This document shows positions 52,401 through 63,865 of a stretch of 64,000 bases of DNA, in pieces. The translations under genes and the position numbers were made by a program. How positions within the stretch are numbered: the stretch's first letter is position 1; each line of letters opens with the position of its first letter. Origin of the DNA: Stercorarius parasiticus (taxonomy: Eukaryota > Chordata > Aves > Charadriiformes > Stercorariidae); contig VWZL01001346.1 of assembly GCA_013396915.1 (NCBI GenBank), positions 146,074 to 210,073 of the forward strand, in the 5' to 3' direction. The notes under the pieces were generated by a model. That model did not search any database and was not told where the DNA came from. It saw nothing but the letters and a program-made list of their open reading frames with translations.

Positions 52401-55400
52401 CCTGGAATGATCACAGACATTTTTCTGGGACCCTTGAATCCTAACACATTGGTTTCCTGAAAGACAAGGAAAGACATTATTTTCAGTAAATGAGATGCTC
52501 CACCTCAAAGAATGAACGAGAGCAAAACTGAACTTGAATCCACATTTATGTTGTTTTTTAGAGATTTGCTAGCTACAACTGTAGTAGCAGTTACCTAACT
52601 GCAACTGTGTTTAATCACCGAGAATAGCTTTCTCTCCCATTTTGAGAACTGCGTTAAAAGACATACATAGTATTACCAAATTTAAAGCACATTTGTTATC
52701 CTAATGAAACGTTTATAACAAACTCAGGTAAATGCAATTTCCAGGTGTAAGATTTTGCATCTGAGGCAAAAACATGCTAAAATCTCGCTAGTGAACAAGC
52801 CTTAAGAATGATAAAAGGCAAATATCTTTGACCTGAGTCTATGTTACCTATATGCCACCATTTAGGCTAAAATGTTCCTGACAAATGAATGACATTCTTC
52901 TTTAGGTGCTGGTATTTGTGTTTAAGAGCATACCTACTACTTTCTCTCAAATCATGCTCTTTCATAAATGACTAAGAACAGACCCAGAAGGCAAAGTATT
53001 CAGCATCTGTCCAAGCTTCAATCTTAAGACAAACAGATTTTTCCAGAGTACTGCAGGAGACTTCTCCAAGTGTATTGAATATAAAAAGCAAAGGAAAAAA
53101 GTCTTGGCATTCTCAAACCATCCATTTAATAGTGCCAACCAAAATCCAAGGGTCCATTTAAAGTATTCACTAACAATGTCAGTGATAAACTTTAGAATTC
53201 CCAAACACCAATTAAACCACCAGAATCTTTTAGAAGTACTGAATTGATTGATATACAGCTTCTCCTAACATGCTAGTGCATTTTGCAGACAGAGAACAAA
53301 GGTCTTTGGAGTTGCAACCTCAGTTCAGAAAATCTACGGGCACATATGAGATATGATTTCATTTATATATAAACTTTATGAACTTCTTATAGATAAAAGT
53401 TCAGAAATGTGAGAAGCTGACTTTATATTATCTGCTGTACTCATTTTAAAATTTAGGACTGGAATATGAAACAATGTGACATGAGAACCCTCACGTAATT
53501 CCAGAGTGGCCACAAGTGCCTCTTCACTCTGAAGCCTAGACCGAGGTGATCCACAAGACCAGAAGAAGAAAACATCTCTAGGACAGAGCTAACAAATCAC
53601 AGTTTCACCTGGAACCATATCCTTACCAACAACAAGCTGCTACTGAAATAATTCCAGCTCTTCCTATTCACCAAAACGCCTTTGGATCAGCAAAAAATAA
53701 CTCTACTTCACAGGGTACTCCCAGTTCCTTCTTAGTGTCCACCAGATACCAGCTAGGCAAGAGGCAGTTCATGCTGTGGCTGGCTCCGTGCAAAGGATAT
53801 GCTGACTGGCCACATGCTGAACGATGGGATGGGTAACAAGGTCATCAGGATGTTAGTTTGGGTCTCTCTCTCTCCCCTGGCATTGATTTTTTTTTTTTCA
53901 TTAAACTTGTAAGAACTTACCTTTGAGGCCTCTGCCCTTTGTTGTATCTGGTTGAAATTGTTCAGTTAGTTCCAAAGTTAAGTGGGGGAGGCTGCCAGGC
54001 AGCATGATTTTGTAAGCCCTGTTTCCTCAGTAATGAGGCAACAAAAAAGAAAGGGCCAAAAGGAGAGAGGCACTACTTACATAACAAATAGCTGCAAGCT
54101 CCTGTCTCATATCAGCCTTTTCCACTAGACCTCGTGCCTTGACTGGGCTAACTCCATGGTCATAGACTGTAAATTTAGTTCCCATGAGGTTTGACCTAAT
54201 GACAGGTTATGGAAAGACAGAGAAAGAGAGAGGCATCAATGGAAAGTTTTGTCATCTTCTGAAAGTATTTGTACAGCACAGTGAAAACACACATCTCCTG
54301 CCATCTGAATCTTCCTAGTGTCAGCTCAGTAAGGAGCTTCTGCAAAGTGCCTATGGTGAACTGAGCCTGTAACCTATCCTGGAAAAGCATCAAGCCAGAA
54401 TTCCTTCTCTGAATTGCCACAGTGAATGGTAATGCTGAAGAAAGGTTGCCAATCCAGGTAAATACAGATTACATTAAGCAGGACAATGCGAGTTCATTCT
54501 CTCTGAATGGGCAATGCAAGTTCATTCTCTCTCAATTGATACCAGATTGCTGTTCATAACTTCAACTCAACCAAAATGAAAATCCAATCTCTCCTGCGTG
54601 TAGTTTTCATCTGTGATTCTCACCTGAGTTTTCCAATGAAACTTTCCCCTTCCCGGGATAAATCGGTTGGGTCAATTGATATGAGGTAATTGGATGTTTT
54701 GCTCTTTTTGCGTTTTCTCCCTGCAAGAAGGAATGTCTGGAAATACAAAACTTTGATCAAGACTGGAGTTCTGTAAGAATGCAGAGGCATTGCTAGGCAT
54801 TGCTATCCGAACTGTTATCGCTCCATTTCCCACATCCATTCCCCTTTTTGTTCTGTGCTGTTATTGCTGTCTCCACAATTTTGATCTCTTCCACAAGTGC
54901 ACCCCCTGAAATCCTGTTCCTCCAATCAGCTCACTTAGCAGTCTAGATTTAATGCAACTGTCCTTTCTGGTCTTCTTTCCTTTTCTTCTGGAGCACCTCA
55001 GTCTCCCTGCTCTTCTTTATCCATGATATTTTTATACTTTTTAAATTTCATCTTTCATTGTATTATGGCTTTTAAACCTGACAATTTCCTCCTTAGTGCC
55101 TTGGCCAAATATAAGCTCTCCTCCATCTGCATGCTGGCTCTCCTTAGCTTCTGGTTTCTTACCAGAAGCTCTCCCTTACAGCAGAAATGTTCTGTGGTAG
55201 GAGTACAATAGCCAAGATACTGTGTGCTGCTCCCAGTACCTTTCTGTTGTCGTCCCTTTCCAGATGCATGTAATAAGTAGGGAAGAGGCCCCGGTCCATT
55301 CCCTTCTTATCTCTAGTGATTCGACACTTGACTGTAATACCACGGGGTGCAGGGCGTAATGCAAAATCCTCCAAGTTCTCTACTTCTCCCAGCTGGGCAT

Positions 55401-58400
55401 CTGCCTGAGGGGATGGACTACAGGAAGCACCTGTTTCCTGTGGGAAGAACCATCATATTAGAAAATTAATATCAGATCAGAGGCCCTGGTATTCCCAAAG
55501 AAAAGAAAGGCCTGTTGAAACAGAAATCTCATGTCTTGAGAAGATATTTGGGAAAGGGAAGTTAAACAAGAGACCACCTGTGTTTGAAGAAAGTGGCTGA
55601 AGACTTTTACTGTGAGGAAAAACTAGCCCTCCAATGGGAGGGGAGAAAAAGTACCCATTAACCAGAGATGAGTGAATTGCTAGGAAGGGGAATATAGGAT
55701 GAGACCCTGTAAATATTTTAAGCGAAGAGCCTCTGTGCTTTTAGAACTTCAAACACTCTGTGGCAAATAAGGCAACATGATAAACTGGACTGATGCTGCA
55801 GTAAAACAGGCTGGGATTTTTGTGACTGAAATGAGTGCTGAGATTATGGTAGTACAGAACAGTAGCAGAAACAATAAGCTGACAGTGGAATCATCTCAAC
55901 TAAATGCTGGAAGAACCGTAGAACAATGTGTACAGTCAGGATACAAGTGATGGTCACCAAACGAACTGGAATTCTAATGGAAAACTGGTATAGGTCGTTA
56001 AAGTAATCCTTTTCTTAGAGGTAGCTGAATCCTTTAGGTTGTAGAAGCTAGGACATTCCTCTCCTAATGGGCCTTGGAGATGAGGCTGCTGGTTTATCCC
56101 CATTCCCAGGTACAGCCAGTAGGAAGTCTGAGTGAATACACACAGACACACACAGAGAGACTTGAAATTCACTAGAGGCTCTCCCCCCTCCCCCCTCCAG
56201 CACCTCCCACCTGATATCTCCAGCAGTTAGCACCCAAAGCCCAGTCTCCCAAGTAGCTAACATTCAGAACTTTTGTACTACTCACCCACTAGTGCAGCAC
56301 AACATACACACAGTCACCTCACAAGTATACTCACATGGTCTTTTGAACAGTAGCATAGACTTTTAAGGCATCCATGCCCAAAGCCTATGCCATTTATCTG
56401 GTCACTAGCTCAGACCCTGGATCTTCCTGATGCTGGCCTCTTCCAACTCGCTGGTTAGTCCAGCATATAGTTTGTCATCTTATGTATGTACTTATCTCTC
56501 TCACATACAAACACACACACAAGAACACATTCACACAGGAAATAGTTACAGAGTTTTAGAAGATGGTAGGACATGCTGCAGTAATCAGGCACAAGGCTTG
56601 GCCAGACAAGCATACTGTCTTGCAGCTGTTTACATGCATCTGGTGCCTTTTACCCCCTTTACTCCCTGCTTTCCCATGCTTACTACTCCCTGATCCACCT
56701 TGACCCCTTTATTTTCCCTCAGGTCCCTTCCCTTAAGCACCTTATAAAAAGTTTTGTCCAATCCCAGAATTCTCTGTTCCATACCAAAATTCTGTTCCCC
56801 CTTGCATCCCACAATAAATGCTATAAACCTTCAGGCAGTGGTCCCTCTTAAATTTGGATAGCATTTCAGAGTTTCTCTGTGTCATCTTGTTGGATTTTAC
56901 ACCAGAGACAATGGCCTAGTCTGTCTCCTTTGAGGGTCATAGGACAAGCTGATTCATTGTGCTTCCCATCTTCACGGATTAGGCTACTTGGATTCCTCCA
57001 CCCACCATTGTTCCTTTGATCATTACTCGGTCTTGTGTTTAACTCGATGGCCCTTCAGTCAGATAACCTGACAATCATGACCTTCCTCTGCCTTCAGGAA
57101 TTAATATGCTGCTACCGTAGTTGCAACTACTATATTTAACCCAGTGCTCAAGAGGTTAGTACAAAAATCAAGCATGTGCCCAGCCCTTATCAGAAATGGA
57201 TTTCAAGACACTTACTGCAAAAGATTTCTCACTGGTTGCAGAACTAGGCCTCTCAGATTCAGGATACAGTGAATGAGATGCTGGTCTCTTATTAGCTTCT
57301 TCCTCTTCTGTGTCCTCCTCATCAAAATTCAAACTGCCTGAAATTCCTGTCAGAAGACAGGATCAAGCAGGTAACCTCTGAACAAAGGTGTCATGAGTTC
57401 ATGGCATCACTAATTCATATATGACTCTTGCATAGCTAATCTGCTCTCGGTCTTTTAACGAAAATTTCTGTTGTTTCAACTGCTGATTTTCTTTATGTGC
57501 TATATTGCTTCATGAGCCTTGTAATTCAAACCCATAGTGACTTTCTGCAGCTGTCACTGTACAGATGATTAAGCAGCTGTCAGGCTTTAATTAATACATG
57601 TTTTACATGATATTACATGATGTAACATACTGTTTAGCGTATGCTGTCATTCAATTAATTTTGCCTATTTTCACACAAATAGCCCTCCATGTCTGAAGAA
57701 CAAAAAAAAAAGGAAATCCAGATCAATATGCTGACACCTATCCTGTAAGTTGGACTCTGTACAGTTTATATCCTTTGCCATTTCCCCTTAGTCTTATACA
57801 CATTGAAAGAGAGTATGATAATGTTTCAGTAAGAGCCCCTCCTATTCTTACATCAGTAGCAATAACTCAGGTCTCATGAATACTACTAATGATTTGATTT
57901 TTAAAACGGAAGCACAGACTGAGTAGTTCCAGGACTTATTTATTTAATGTTAACCTAGGCACAGTTATGTAGAGATGACTGTGGGTATATAAATAAAATA
58001 ACTCTGGAGAAAGACATTTATAAAGAGCTTCCGTACACATCACTGTTTGGCATTTCCTTATACTTGGAACTGCATCATTTTGTTCTGTGATGCCATTATT
58101 TAATTTGGCTGTAGACTGGAAAAGCACATAAAGCACTGTAGAAAATGCTAAGCTGAATTATTTTCTCAGAGCCAATATTATAACAATGCTCCAACACGGC
58201 CCTGCATAGAAGTGGCACTGCTAGAAGTTCTTTCTCTCAGATGAAACAGAAAAATGTATTCTCAACAACCTGTCAGTAAACTTCCCAAAGCACATTTGGA
58301 AGAGGAAAGGCGTTAACCCTAGTATTACGGCCAATTTCACAATTCACTGTTTATATTCTACCTCCACTGATTTCCCCTGAAGTTTCTGGATATTCTCTCC

Positions 58401-61379
58401 TGCTTCCTTTCCTGACTCTTGTATAATGTTGCTATCCATAGGTAAGCAACTGTTGCATCTAACAACTGAATGGAAGTATTTCGACATATGGTAGTACCTT
58501 AATACATAAAGTATACTGGAAACATTCTGGGAGACAGGGTCTGCAAAATAAAAACATGCTGTGTACCATATTAAACACTAGCCATTATTTTGCTGCAAAC
58601 TGCTTAGGCTCCATGCAACAAAAAAAGGTTTCCTGTGGTGCTGGCGGCAATATAAGATACTTGGCAGACAGAGATGGACACTCCACTGGGAAACTACTCA
58701 ATGGGATATAACTATTGAATACAAAATTCTAAACCTGTTGATTGAGACAGCCTCTGACTCAGGAAGAACACCTTTCCTGTTAGTCTCCTAAGCGGTTAAA
58801 TTACAGCATTTACTGGCTATAGCAGGTTCTGCTGTTGTGAAAATATTCAAGCATCATATCCAGATATAATATATCTGGAATAAAAATAACCCGAACCTTA
58901 GCAAAATGTGAAGTATAGCAGTCACCAACCATAATTTGTCACCAACTTCCTTGGAAAGGCCAGAAATCAGACAGCATATTGATAAACCTTTAAAACATAA
59001 CTGGTATGTTCCAATTAATATCAGGAGAAGAAACTGCAGTTCTGCATTTCTACATTTAAAAGTAATATCCTACAGACACTTGTTTCATGATTCCTCATAT
59101 TTTTTAGGTTTTTTAATGCTACTGAAAAAAAATTATAAGAACCCTGAAAAGTACCTTTGACTACTATCAACTCTCACCTCGTTTCTGTAAGATTTCTTGC
59201 AGATCTGGCTTGCCTGATGGGTCTGTTAGAGCCTCTCCATCATTTTCCTGATCTGCACCGTCTTCTGTTTTGGAAGATCCAGCAGAGAGAGTTTGGAGCT
59301 TGGTCCCCAAATCTTGCACTTCTGATTTCAGGAAAGCAGCTGGTCCATCAATGCCTGCAGGACAAAATGAAACAGAATGCTAAAGTCTATTTTTTATGGC
59401 TAAAGATGCATCCCAGGATGGTTCTTCTTTTCATCTTCCCTCGCTCAAGCATCCCTTTAAAGTTCTGATGTACACTTGTTCAACTTTTGTCAAAAGACTT
59501 GGGAGGAATCAGTCCTGACTCTGGTACAGATCCCCTATTACTTTAAACACATCAGGCATCAGTTTCTCCATTTTATAAATTGTATTTACTTTTTTGCAAC
59601 AGCTTAAGCAATTAAAATGAGTTATATTTTCACATTGATATCCTTCAATTTATTTATGGGCAACTACTCTATTTTCTTTTCCTTCAGGTTCCTTGTTTGC
59701 TCCTGTCCTATAAGTGAGTGCTCTACAGTGAACATCACAAATCAATTTGATAAAAATATCTACAGCCACAGGCAGAAAAAAAAGTAAATAGACGCCCTCT
59801 ATCTTTTTTGTAAAAATGAAGTTTCCATGTTTAAACATGCAACACGGCTCTGCACTGCACTTCTTAATGGGTGGAGACATCTTGATGTCAGGATATGGCA
59901 TAATACTTAATACTGTTTGCATAGCACACAATATGTAAGCGTAATTCCAGCTTTGGATGTCTTGCTTTCCCGCTGTTTTCCTTTTAAAACTTCACTGCTT
60001 TATTTAGCCATCAGGTTTATGACATGTTTACTGCTGTTATCATTTCTAAACAGCATTTGTTTGTACTGAGGAAGCTTCAGAACTACAGAAGCTAGTGAGG
60101 AAGCAGTAAGTTTTAATTTTTCTTTCTTGTAGTTTCAGTACAACTGACATTTCCTAACTTAGAATCAATCTTTTCTCTCACTCTCTTTTTGACTTAAAAC
60201 TGTCTTTTAACAGAAGCTTTCTCCCACCTGATTTTAAACACATCACCACTCTCCTCCACATCCTATGATCCTGAAAGGCATCCGGGGAGCAAGAAGAACA
60301 TTCAAAAGACAGGGGATAACATAGTTCCAAATATGATCTTAAAACACTAGTTTGTTTGGGTTTTTAAAATTCTACTCTACACATTAATTCCCTATTAATA
60401 TAAAGGTGGTATTGACACTTCCACTGGAATGCAGGGGTTTCATTGCTGCTCTTTTTTTCCTCCCTGTGACATGAAGTCTTCAGTCTCTCACTACTGTATT
60501 TCTTTTCACTCCTAACAGAATGGTCACTATTTTACTGTAATATTTTGAGACCACTGAGATATTGCCTTTGGCTCTGATACCACTTTATGCTTCTGACTTT
60601 CTGGACGACTATAGCTTGTTTGTCATGTTTCAGTTATCTCCCGCAGAAAGCAACAGATGAGGTAAAAATCAGCAAGAACCTAATTCAGTATTCATAAGAC
60701 TTTTGTTTTGCTCTTGTCTACGTTATCATTTGGTCATACGCAATCTTGAGATGGAGCATACCATGATACTATGAAGAAAAGTACAGGCAGTCACTACTGG
60801 ATTATTTCCTTTTCTTTATCCTACAGCTTCAGAAGACTCTTTTACTTCGGATTTGTATCTTCCTACCTTTATAGAAGTTCCTAACCCATTTCCACAGTTC
60901 TTCTTAGTCTAACATAAGGGAGACATTACTCAAAGTGATAAACAAGCTCAATTACACACCTTTCTATGTACAAAAGTAGAATTGTATTACAGTATGGTTG
61001 AGCAATACTGAACTGCAAAAACAAACAAAAACTTTACCTTTAATTTTGGGACAGCTGAGAATCTTCATGGCATTCCACTTTTGTACATAGAAAGGTGTGT
61101 AGTCAATCTTGTTTATCACTTGACCACTGTCACAGCAATGTAGGTGCCCATCGGTGACATAAAATGCATACACTGGCATTTTGGGGAACATTGTTGCAAT
61201 CAGGCTGATTACTTACCATGCAACATAACATCACTATGGAAAGGGTTAGGAGTTTCTACTAAAGGAGTTTGCTCCTCACACCCTTTGGTCTTCGACCTAC
61301 GCAGCTTTGCCTCGGGATTTGGCTGTACCATCAACGGATCAAGACGTTTCTTCCTCTGCTTTTTCTCTAGAAGAGCTCT
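49357..61379 (-). CDS. TULP3: TULP3, tubby-like protein 3 (nine exons; N-terminus outside the window)
   Basis: TULP3 links the IFT-A complex to PI(4,5)P2 membranes, carries GPCRs and other membrane cargo into primary cilia, and restrains Hedgehog signalling. Nine exons join to 433 codons ending ACE-stop; human TULP3 is 442 residues, so only a short N-terminal part is missing. Visible from the N-terminus are a basic segment ([20 protein letters not shown]), an acidic Ser-rich linker, then from about residue 185 the tubby beta-barrel: [66 protein letters not shown]. Both tubby signatures are present: [14 protein letters not shown] and [16 protein letters not shown]. The Lys and Arg of GKLR correspond to the phosphoinositide-binding pair. 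The N-terminal PNPEA and EEQTPLV segments and the neighbour TEAD4 support TULP3 over TUB, TULP1 or TULP2. Confidence 0.96.
49491..49997 (-). other. TULP3: TULP3 intron h-i
   Basis: A 507-base intron, GTAAGAG to ttctccccag. Nothing notable seen. Confidence 0.9.
49998..50169 (-). CDS. TULP3: TULP3 exon h (tubby signature 1)
   Basis: This 172-base exon has acceptor cttctgaacag and donor GTAAGAG. It encodes 57 residues from [13 protein letters not shown] to QIVHDND, including [12 protein letters not shown] and the signature [15 protein letters not shown] 64-codon open frame here is simply this exon read on into the intron. Confidence 0.96.
50170..52357 (-). other. TULP3: TULP3 intron g-h
   Basis: A 2.2-kb intron, GTGAGTT to ctgaacag. 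No repeat family or additional exon was recognised. Confidence 0.85.
52358..52456 (-). CDS. TULP3: TULP3 exon g (tubby domain)
   Basis: This 99-base, phase-0 exon has acceptor gtctttcag and donor GTGAGTT. It encodes 33 residues starting [20 protein letters not shown] and ending ISIHPRN, a core tubby stretch. Confidence 0.96.
52457..54080 (-). other. TULP3: TULP3 intron f-g
   Basis: A 1.6-kb intron, GTAAGTA to gtctttcag. It contains a short T-run near 53889 and nothing else of note. Confidence 0.85.
54081..54195 (-). CDS. TULP3: TULP3 exon f (tubby domain)
   Basis: This 115-base exon has acceptor ctgtcattag and donor GTAAGTA. It completes Arg and encodes [20 protein letters not shown] then [18 protein letters not shown]. 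This region forms part of the phosphoinositide-binding face in the family. Confidence 0.96.
54196..54623 (-). other. TULP3: TULP3 intron e-f, with 28-bp tandem duplication
   Basis: A 428-base intron. Two adjacent copies of about 28 bases, sharing GTTCATTCTCTCT, lie at 54484-54538. Confidence 0.85.
54624..54736 (-). CDS. TULP3: TULP3 exon e (basic strand of tubby domain)
   Basis: This 113-base exon starts after atttccag. It encodes [20 protein letters not shown] and then [17 protein letters not shown], with the Arg of GKLR split into the next exon. Most tubby proteins have V or I where this has the first T. A second AG (cttcttgcag) 16 bases inside the exon is a strong-looking but out-of-frame acceptor. 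Confidence 0.93.
54737..55239 (-). other. TULP3: TULP3 intron d-e
   Basis: A 503-base intron, GTACTG to atttccag. A ten-base AGGCATTGCT tandem pair lies at about 54785-54804. Confidence 0.85.
55240..55437 (-). CDS. TULP3: TULP3 exon d (start of tubby domain)
   Basis: This 198-base, phase-0 exon has acceptor cttcccacag and donor GTACTG. It encodes 66 residues: a short linker, [29 protein letters not shown] and [16 protein letters not shown]. These are the first strands of the tubby barrel. Confidence 0.95.
55438..57215 (-). other. TULP3: TULP3 intron c-d
   Basis: A 1.8-kb intron. A C-rich tract at 56179-56209 gives G-runs (GGGGGG-A-GGGGGG) in the transcribed RNA. A short (CA)n lies near 56511-56522. 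No exon seen. Confidence 0.85.
57216..57346 (-). CDS. TULP3: TULP3 exon c (acidic/serine-rich linker)
   Basis: This 131-base exon has acceptor cttctgacag and donor GTAAGTG. It encodes [20 protein letters not shown] and then a Ser-rich stretch ending SEKSFA. This part is low-complexity and poorly conserved across the family. Frame continuity and splice sites support it. Confidence 0.92.
57347..59177 (-). other. TULP3: TULP3 intron b-c
   Basis: A 1.8-kb A/T-rich intron, GTGAGAG to cttctgacag. Nothing recognised. Confidence 0.85.
59178..59354 (-). CDS. TULP3: TULP3 exon b (acidic linker)
   Basis: This 177-base exon has acceptor ttgtcctgcag and donor GTGAGAG. It completes the split glycine and encodes 58 residues beginning [20 protein letters not shown] and ending [17 protein letters not shown] follows directly on HG, as in other TULP3 proteins. 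Confidence 0.94.
59355..61216 (-). other. TULP3: TULP3 intron a-b
   Basis: A 1.9-kb intron. It holds the long inverted repeat at 60930-61123 and a 75-codon minus-strand open frame (60964-61191) of unknown meaning. Confidence 0.85.
60930..61123. repeat. Long inverted repeat (about 52-bp arms, 89-base spacer)
   Basis: The plus strand at 60930-60982 matches the reverse complement of 61072-61123 at all but about five substitutions and one indel. This includes an exact 25-base core containing CACCTTTCTATGTACAAAAG. The spacer is 60983-61071. The arms would form a strong foldback in TULP3 pre-mRNA. No target-site duplication or known element family was recognised. Confidence 0.9.
61217..61379 (-). 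CDS. TULP3: TULP3 exon a (most upstream coding exon in window)
   Basis: This 163-base exon has acceptor tttatttcacag and donor GTAAGTA. It encodes 54 residues from [20 protein letters not shown] through [20 protein letters not shown], and ends on the first base of a glycine codon. The preceding exon, which should encode the start and IFT-A-binding helix, was looked for up to base 64000 and not found. Confidence 0.94.
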
Positions 61380-62667
61380 CTGTGAAATAAAGAAAAAACA
61401 CGAAATAAGGATGAGTAACCACATCCAGAGAGGCAGAAACCACGCCTCTGATCAGGATCTCCAGTAAACCTGAGATACTCTTGTAATCTCTTACAAAGAC
61501 TCTAGACACAGATATCACTGTGCCTTTGGAGTGAGACATTGCCTTTGATTCTTCATCAGTGATGGGTGATGTGGACACCTGTTTATTTCTGATCTATCCT
61601 GAGACCATCAGCAGATAATTTTAACTCTTTTTATGCAGTCTAAACTGTAGCAATCCTTAACATAAATAGACAAATTCAGCAGTCATTTATAATCCAATAC
61701 AGCATGTTCTTGCAGTTTTATTACTCCATGCATCCTACTTAATTAAGCTGATACAGTAGACAAAACAGCTCTGCACACTTTCCACTGCTGTTATGACTGG
61801 TCTAAAATTCCATCATTTAGGACAATTCCCTCTTCCTCCCTGTTTTGTAGGCTAACTTTGTATTAAGAGAACTATCTCCAAGACTATCTGAAAATGTCAG
61901 AGAAAATGTGAGAGCACTTACCCCATGCACTGTATGGCAATTAAGTCTCTTACTGTATTAGCATAACATTTCTAAAAATCCTTAATCAGGACTCACTCTG
62001 CCACTGCAGTTATAAATGCTGACACAATGCAGCAAAAGCAAGTCAGGCCCTGCAAAGGAAAAGGCTTTTGTCTCAAAAGATATCATCTAATAGGGAGAAC
62101 TCAAAACAAATAGTTCCCAGAAACCAATGTTGAGAGACAAGACTTAGAGGGGGAAAAAATAAAATTACAGTCATTAAAATAAGACTGATCCAGTAAAAGG
62201 AAAATTGACGTACCTTAAAAAATTTTTACATGTAATTCAGGATCGAAAGGAAAGAATGGTAAATCCAAATGTTAAAAAATAAACCATTACTTTCCCAAGA
62301 TACACATACATTAAATGTTTATGAATTCCTACTAAATGAGAATAGAAACAACTTCTAGACTTAAATCAAGGCAAATGGGGACATCACACCATTTTACAGA
62401 CGGCAATGTTTAATCTTTAAAAGTTAAGGTGATGCATGGAGAAGGAAAAATCACAGTCTAATATTCTGTAATGCACCACAATGCAAACAATGTGCAAGCC
62501 CTGTGTTGTAGGTGCAGTTTATCCATGCCTGCTTCTTAGGTACCTGAACACCTCCTGAAAGTTGTTCTTGATGATAGAAACCCTTTCTCCATCAAATTCT
62601 TTTCAGTCTCCAAGGATCTATCAGTACCAACAATTCAATCCACTTGAGACATAAACATCTTTGGAAC

Positions 62668-62735
62668 CCTTTCCTCTCCTGTTGTGCTTTTTCCCTCTCC
62701 TGTTGGTTCTTTCCTCTCCTATTAGGCTTTTTATC
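62668..62735. repeat. Pyrimidine-rich degenerate tandem repeat
   Basis: Three blocks each contain CTCTCCT followed by GTTG or ATTAGG and a T-rich end, spaced about 22-26 bases apart. Confidence 0.6.
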
Positions 62736-63865
62736 TCAAGTGAGGTTAGTTTCTCAGGAAACCTCTCTGTGAGGAATTCCAACACAATTAAGCCCTTGGT
62801 CCTTTATTCTTTCTGCTTCATAAGCACTTATCTAAAAAAAACCACAACGCAACACCAAAAAACCAAACCAAAAAACCAACAACAAAATACCAAATCAAAA
62901 CAACCTTTTTTATTTAAACTCATAATTACACTTTGGAGACAGGACTGCAATGCAGGTAGTGCTTGTTACTGCAGAATTATTTGCAAGGATTGTCCTGAAG
63001 GGCAAAAATCACACAGAATTCCAAAGAGATTAACACACTGGTCTAGAAGAAAAAAAGAAAAATAAGCAGTAGAAGTCAAATTCTTAGAAAATGCTAGTTA
63101 CAGATGAAATTTTCTTTCTAGAAAGGTAGTCAGACCTTCCATAAGAATTTACATTATTTTGTGTTGTTTGTTTTCTAAATTAATGCTGAGGAAAAGTAAA
63201 AAAATTCATGACAGTTTATAAATCTCTAATAGTTTAAAGAAAAGGACAGAGGGAAATCAAGAATCAAAGCAACATACGGATTTGAGAAACATTGTTGCCA
63301 AGGCTTCCCTACCTGACAAATAGACAGACAAGAAAAAAATAAAGGACACATCCTAAAGGCAGTAAGAAAGTACACAGCTACTGCTAGAATGGGAAATTGA
63401 ATTTGGGATCAATATACGATATCATAACTTTCAGAGCTACTTAACTGATTATTCTATTAGATGAGGTTTTTTAAACATTTCACTGCTCACCAGTCTAAAA
63501 ATTTATTTTTTCTTATTATAGTACATTGTATTTCATCAAAGAGTTTCTAGGACTCACCAAACCAAGAGGATCATATTGGTTTACATTGAAATATATACTT
63601 TACTGCTGGTAGATGTGACCAACCTTCTTCTTTCAAGAACTTCGGGATAATCAAAATGACAAAACTCGACAGCAATTAAATTTGTTTTAAAAAGGTTTCT
63701 CTCTACTACTTATTGAGATGGAAAAATCTACAAACCCACTGACAGGACAGATAATAGCAGTTCATTTTCTCTACATAAGGTGGCAGAGCAGCCTTACCTT
63801 CAGTACTATGTATTCTCAGACATATTCCACTAAGATGAAGTAGAAGAAAGGAAACTGTATTTTAT

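Noticed and set aside
62661..63065. 134-codon plus-strand frame
   Set aside because: Composed of pyrimidine-rich tandem repeat and an AAC/CAAA-rich tract (Lys/Gln/Asn/Thr); low complexity in a TULP3 intron.
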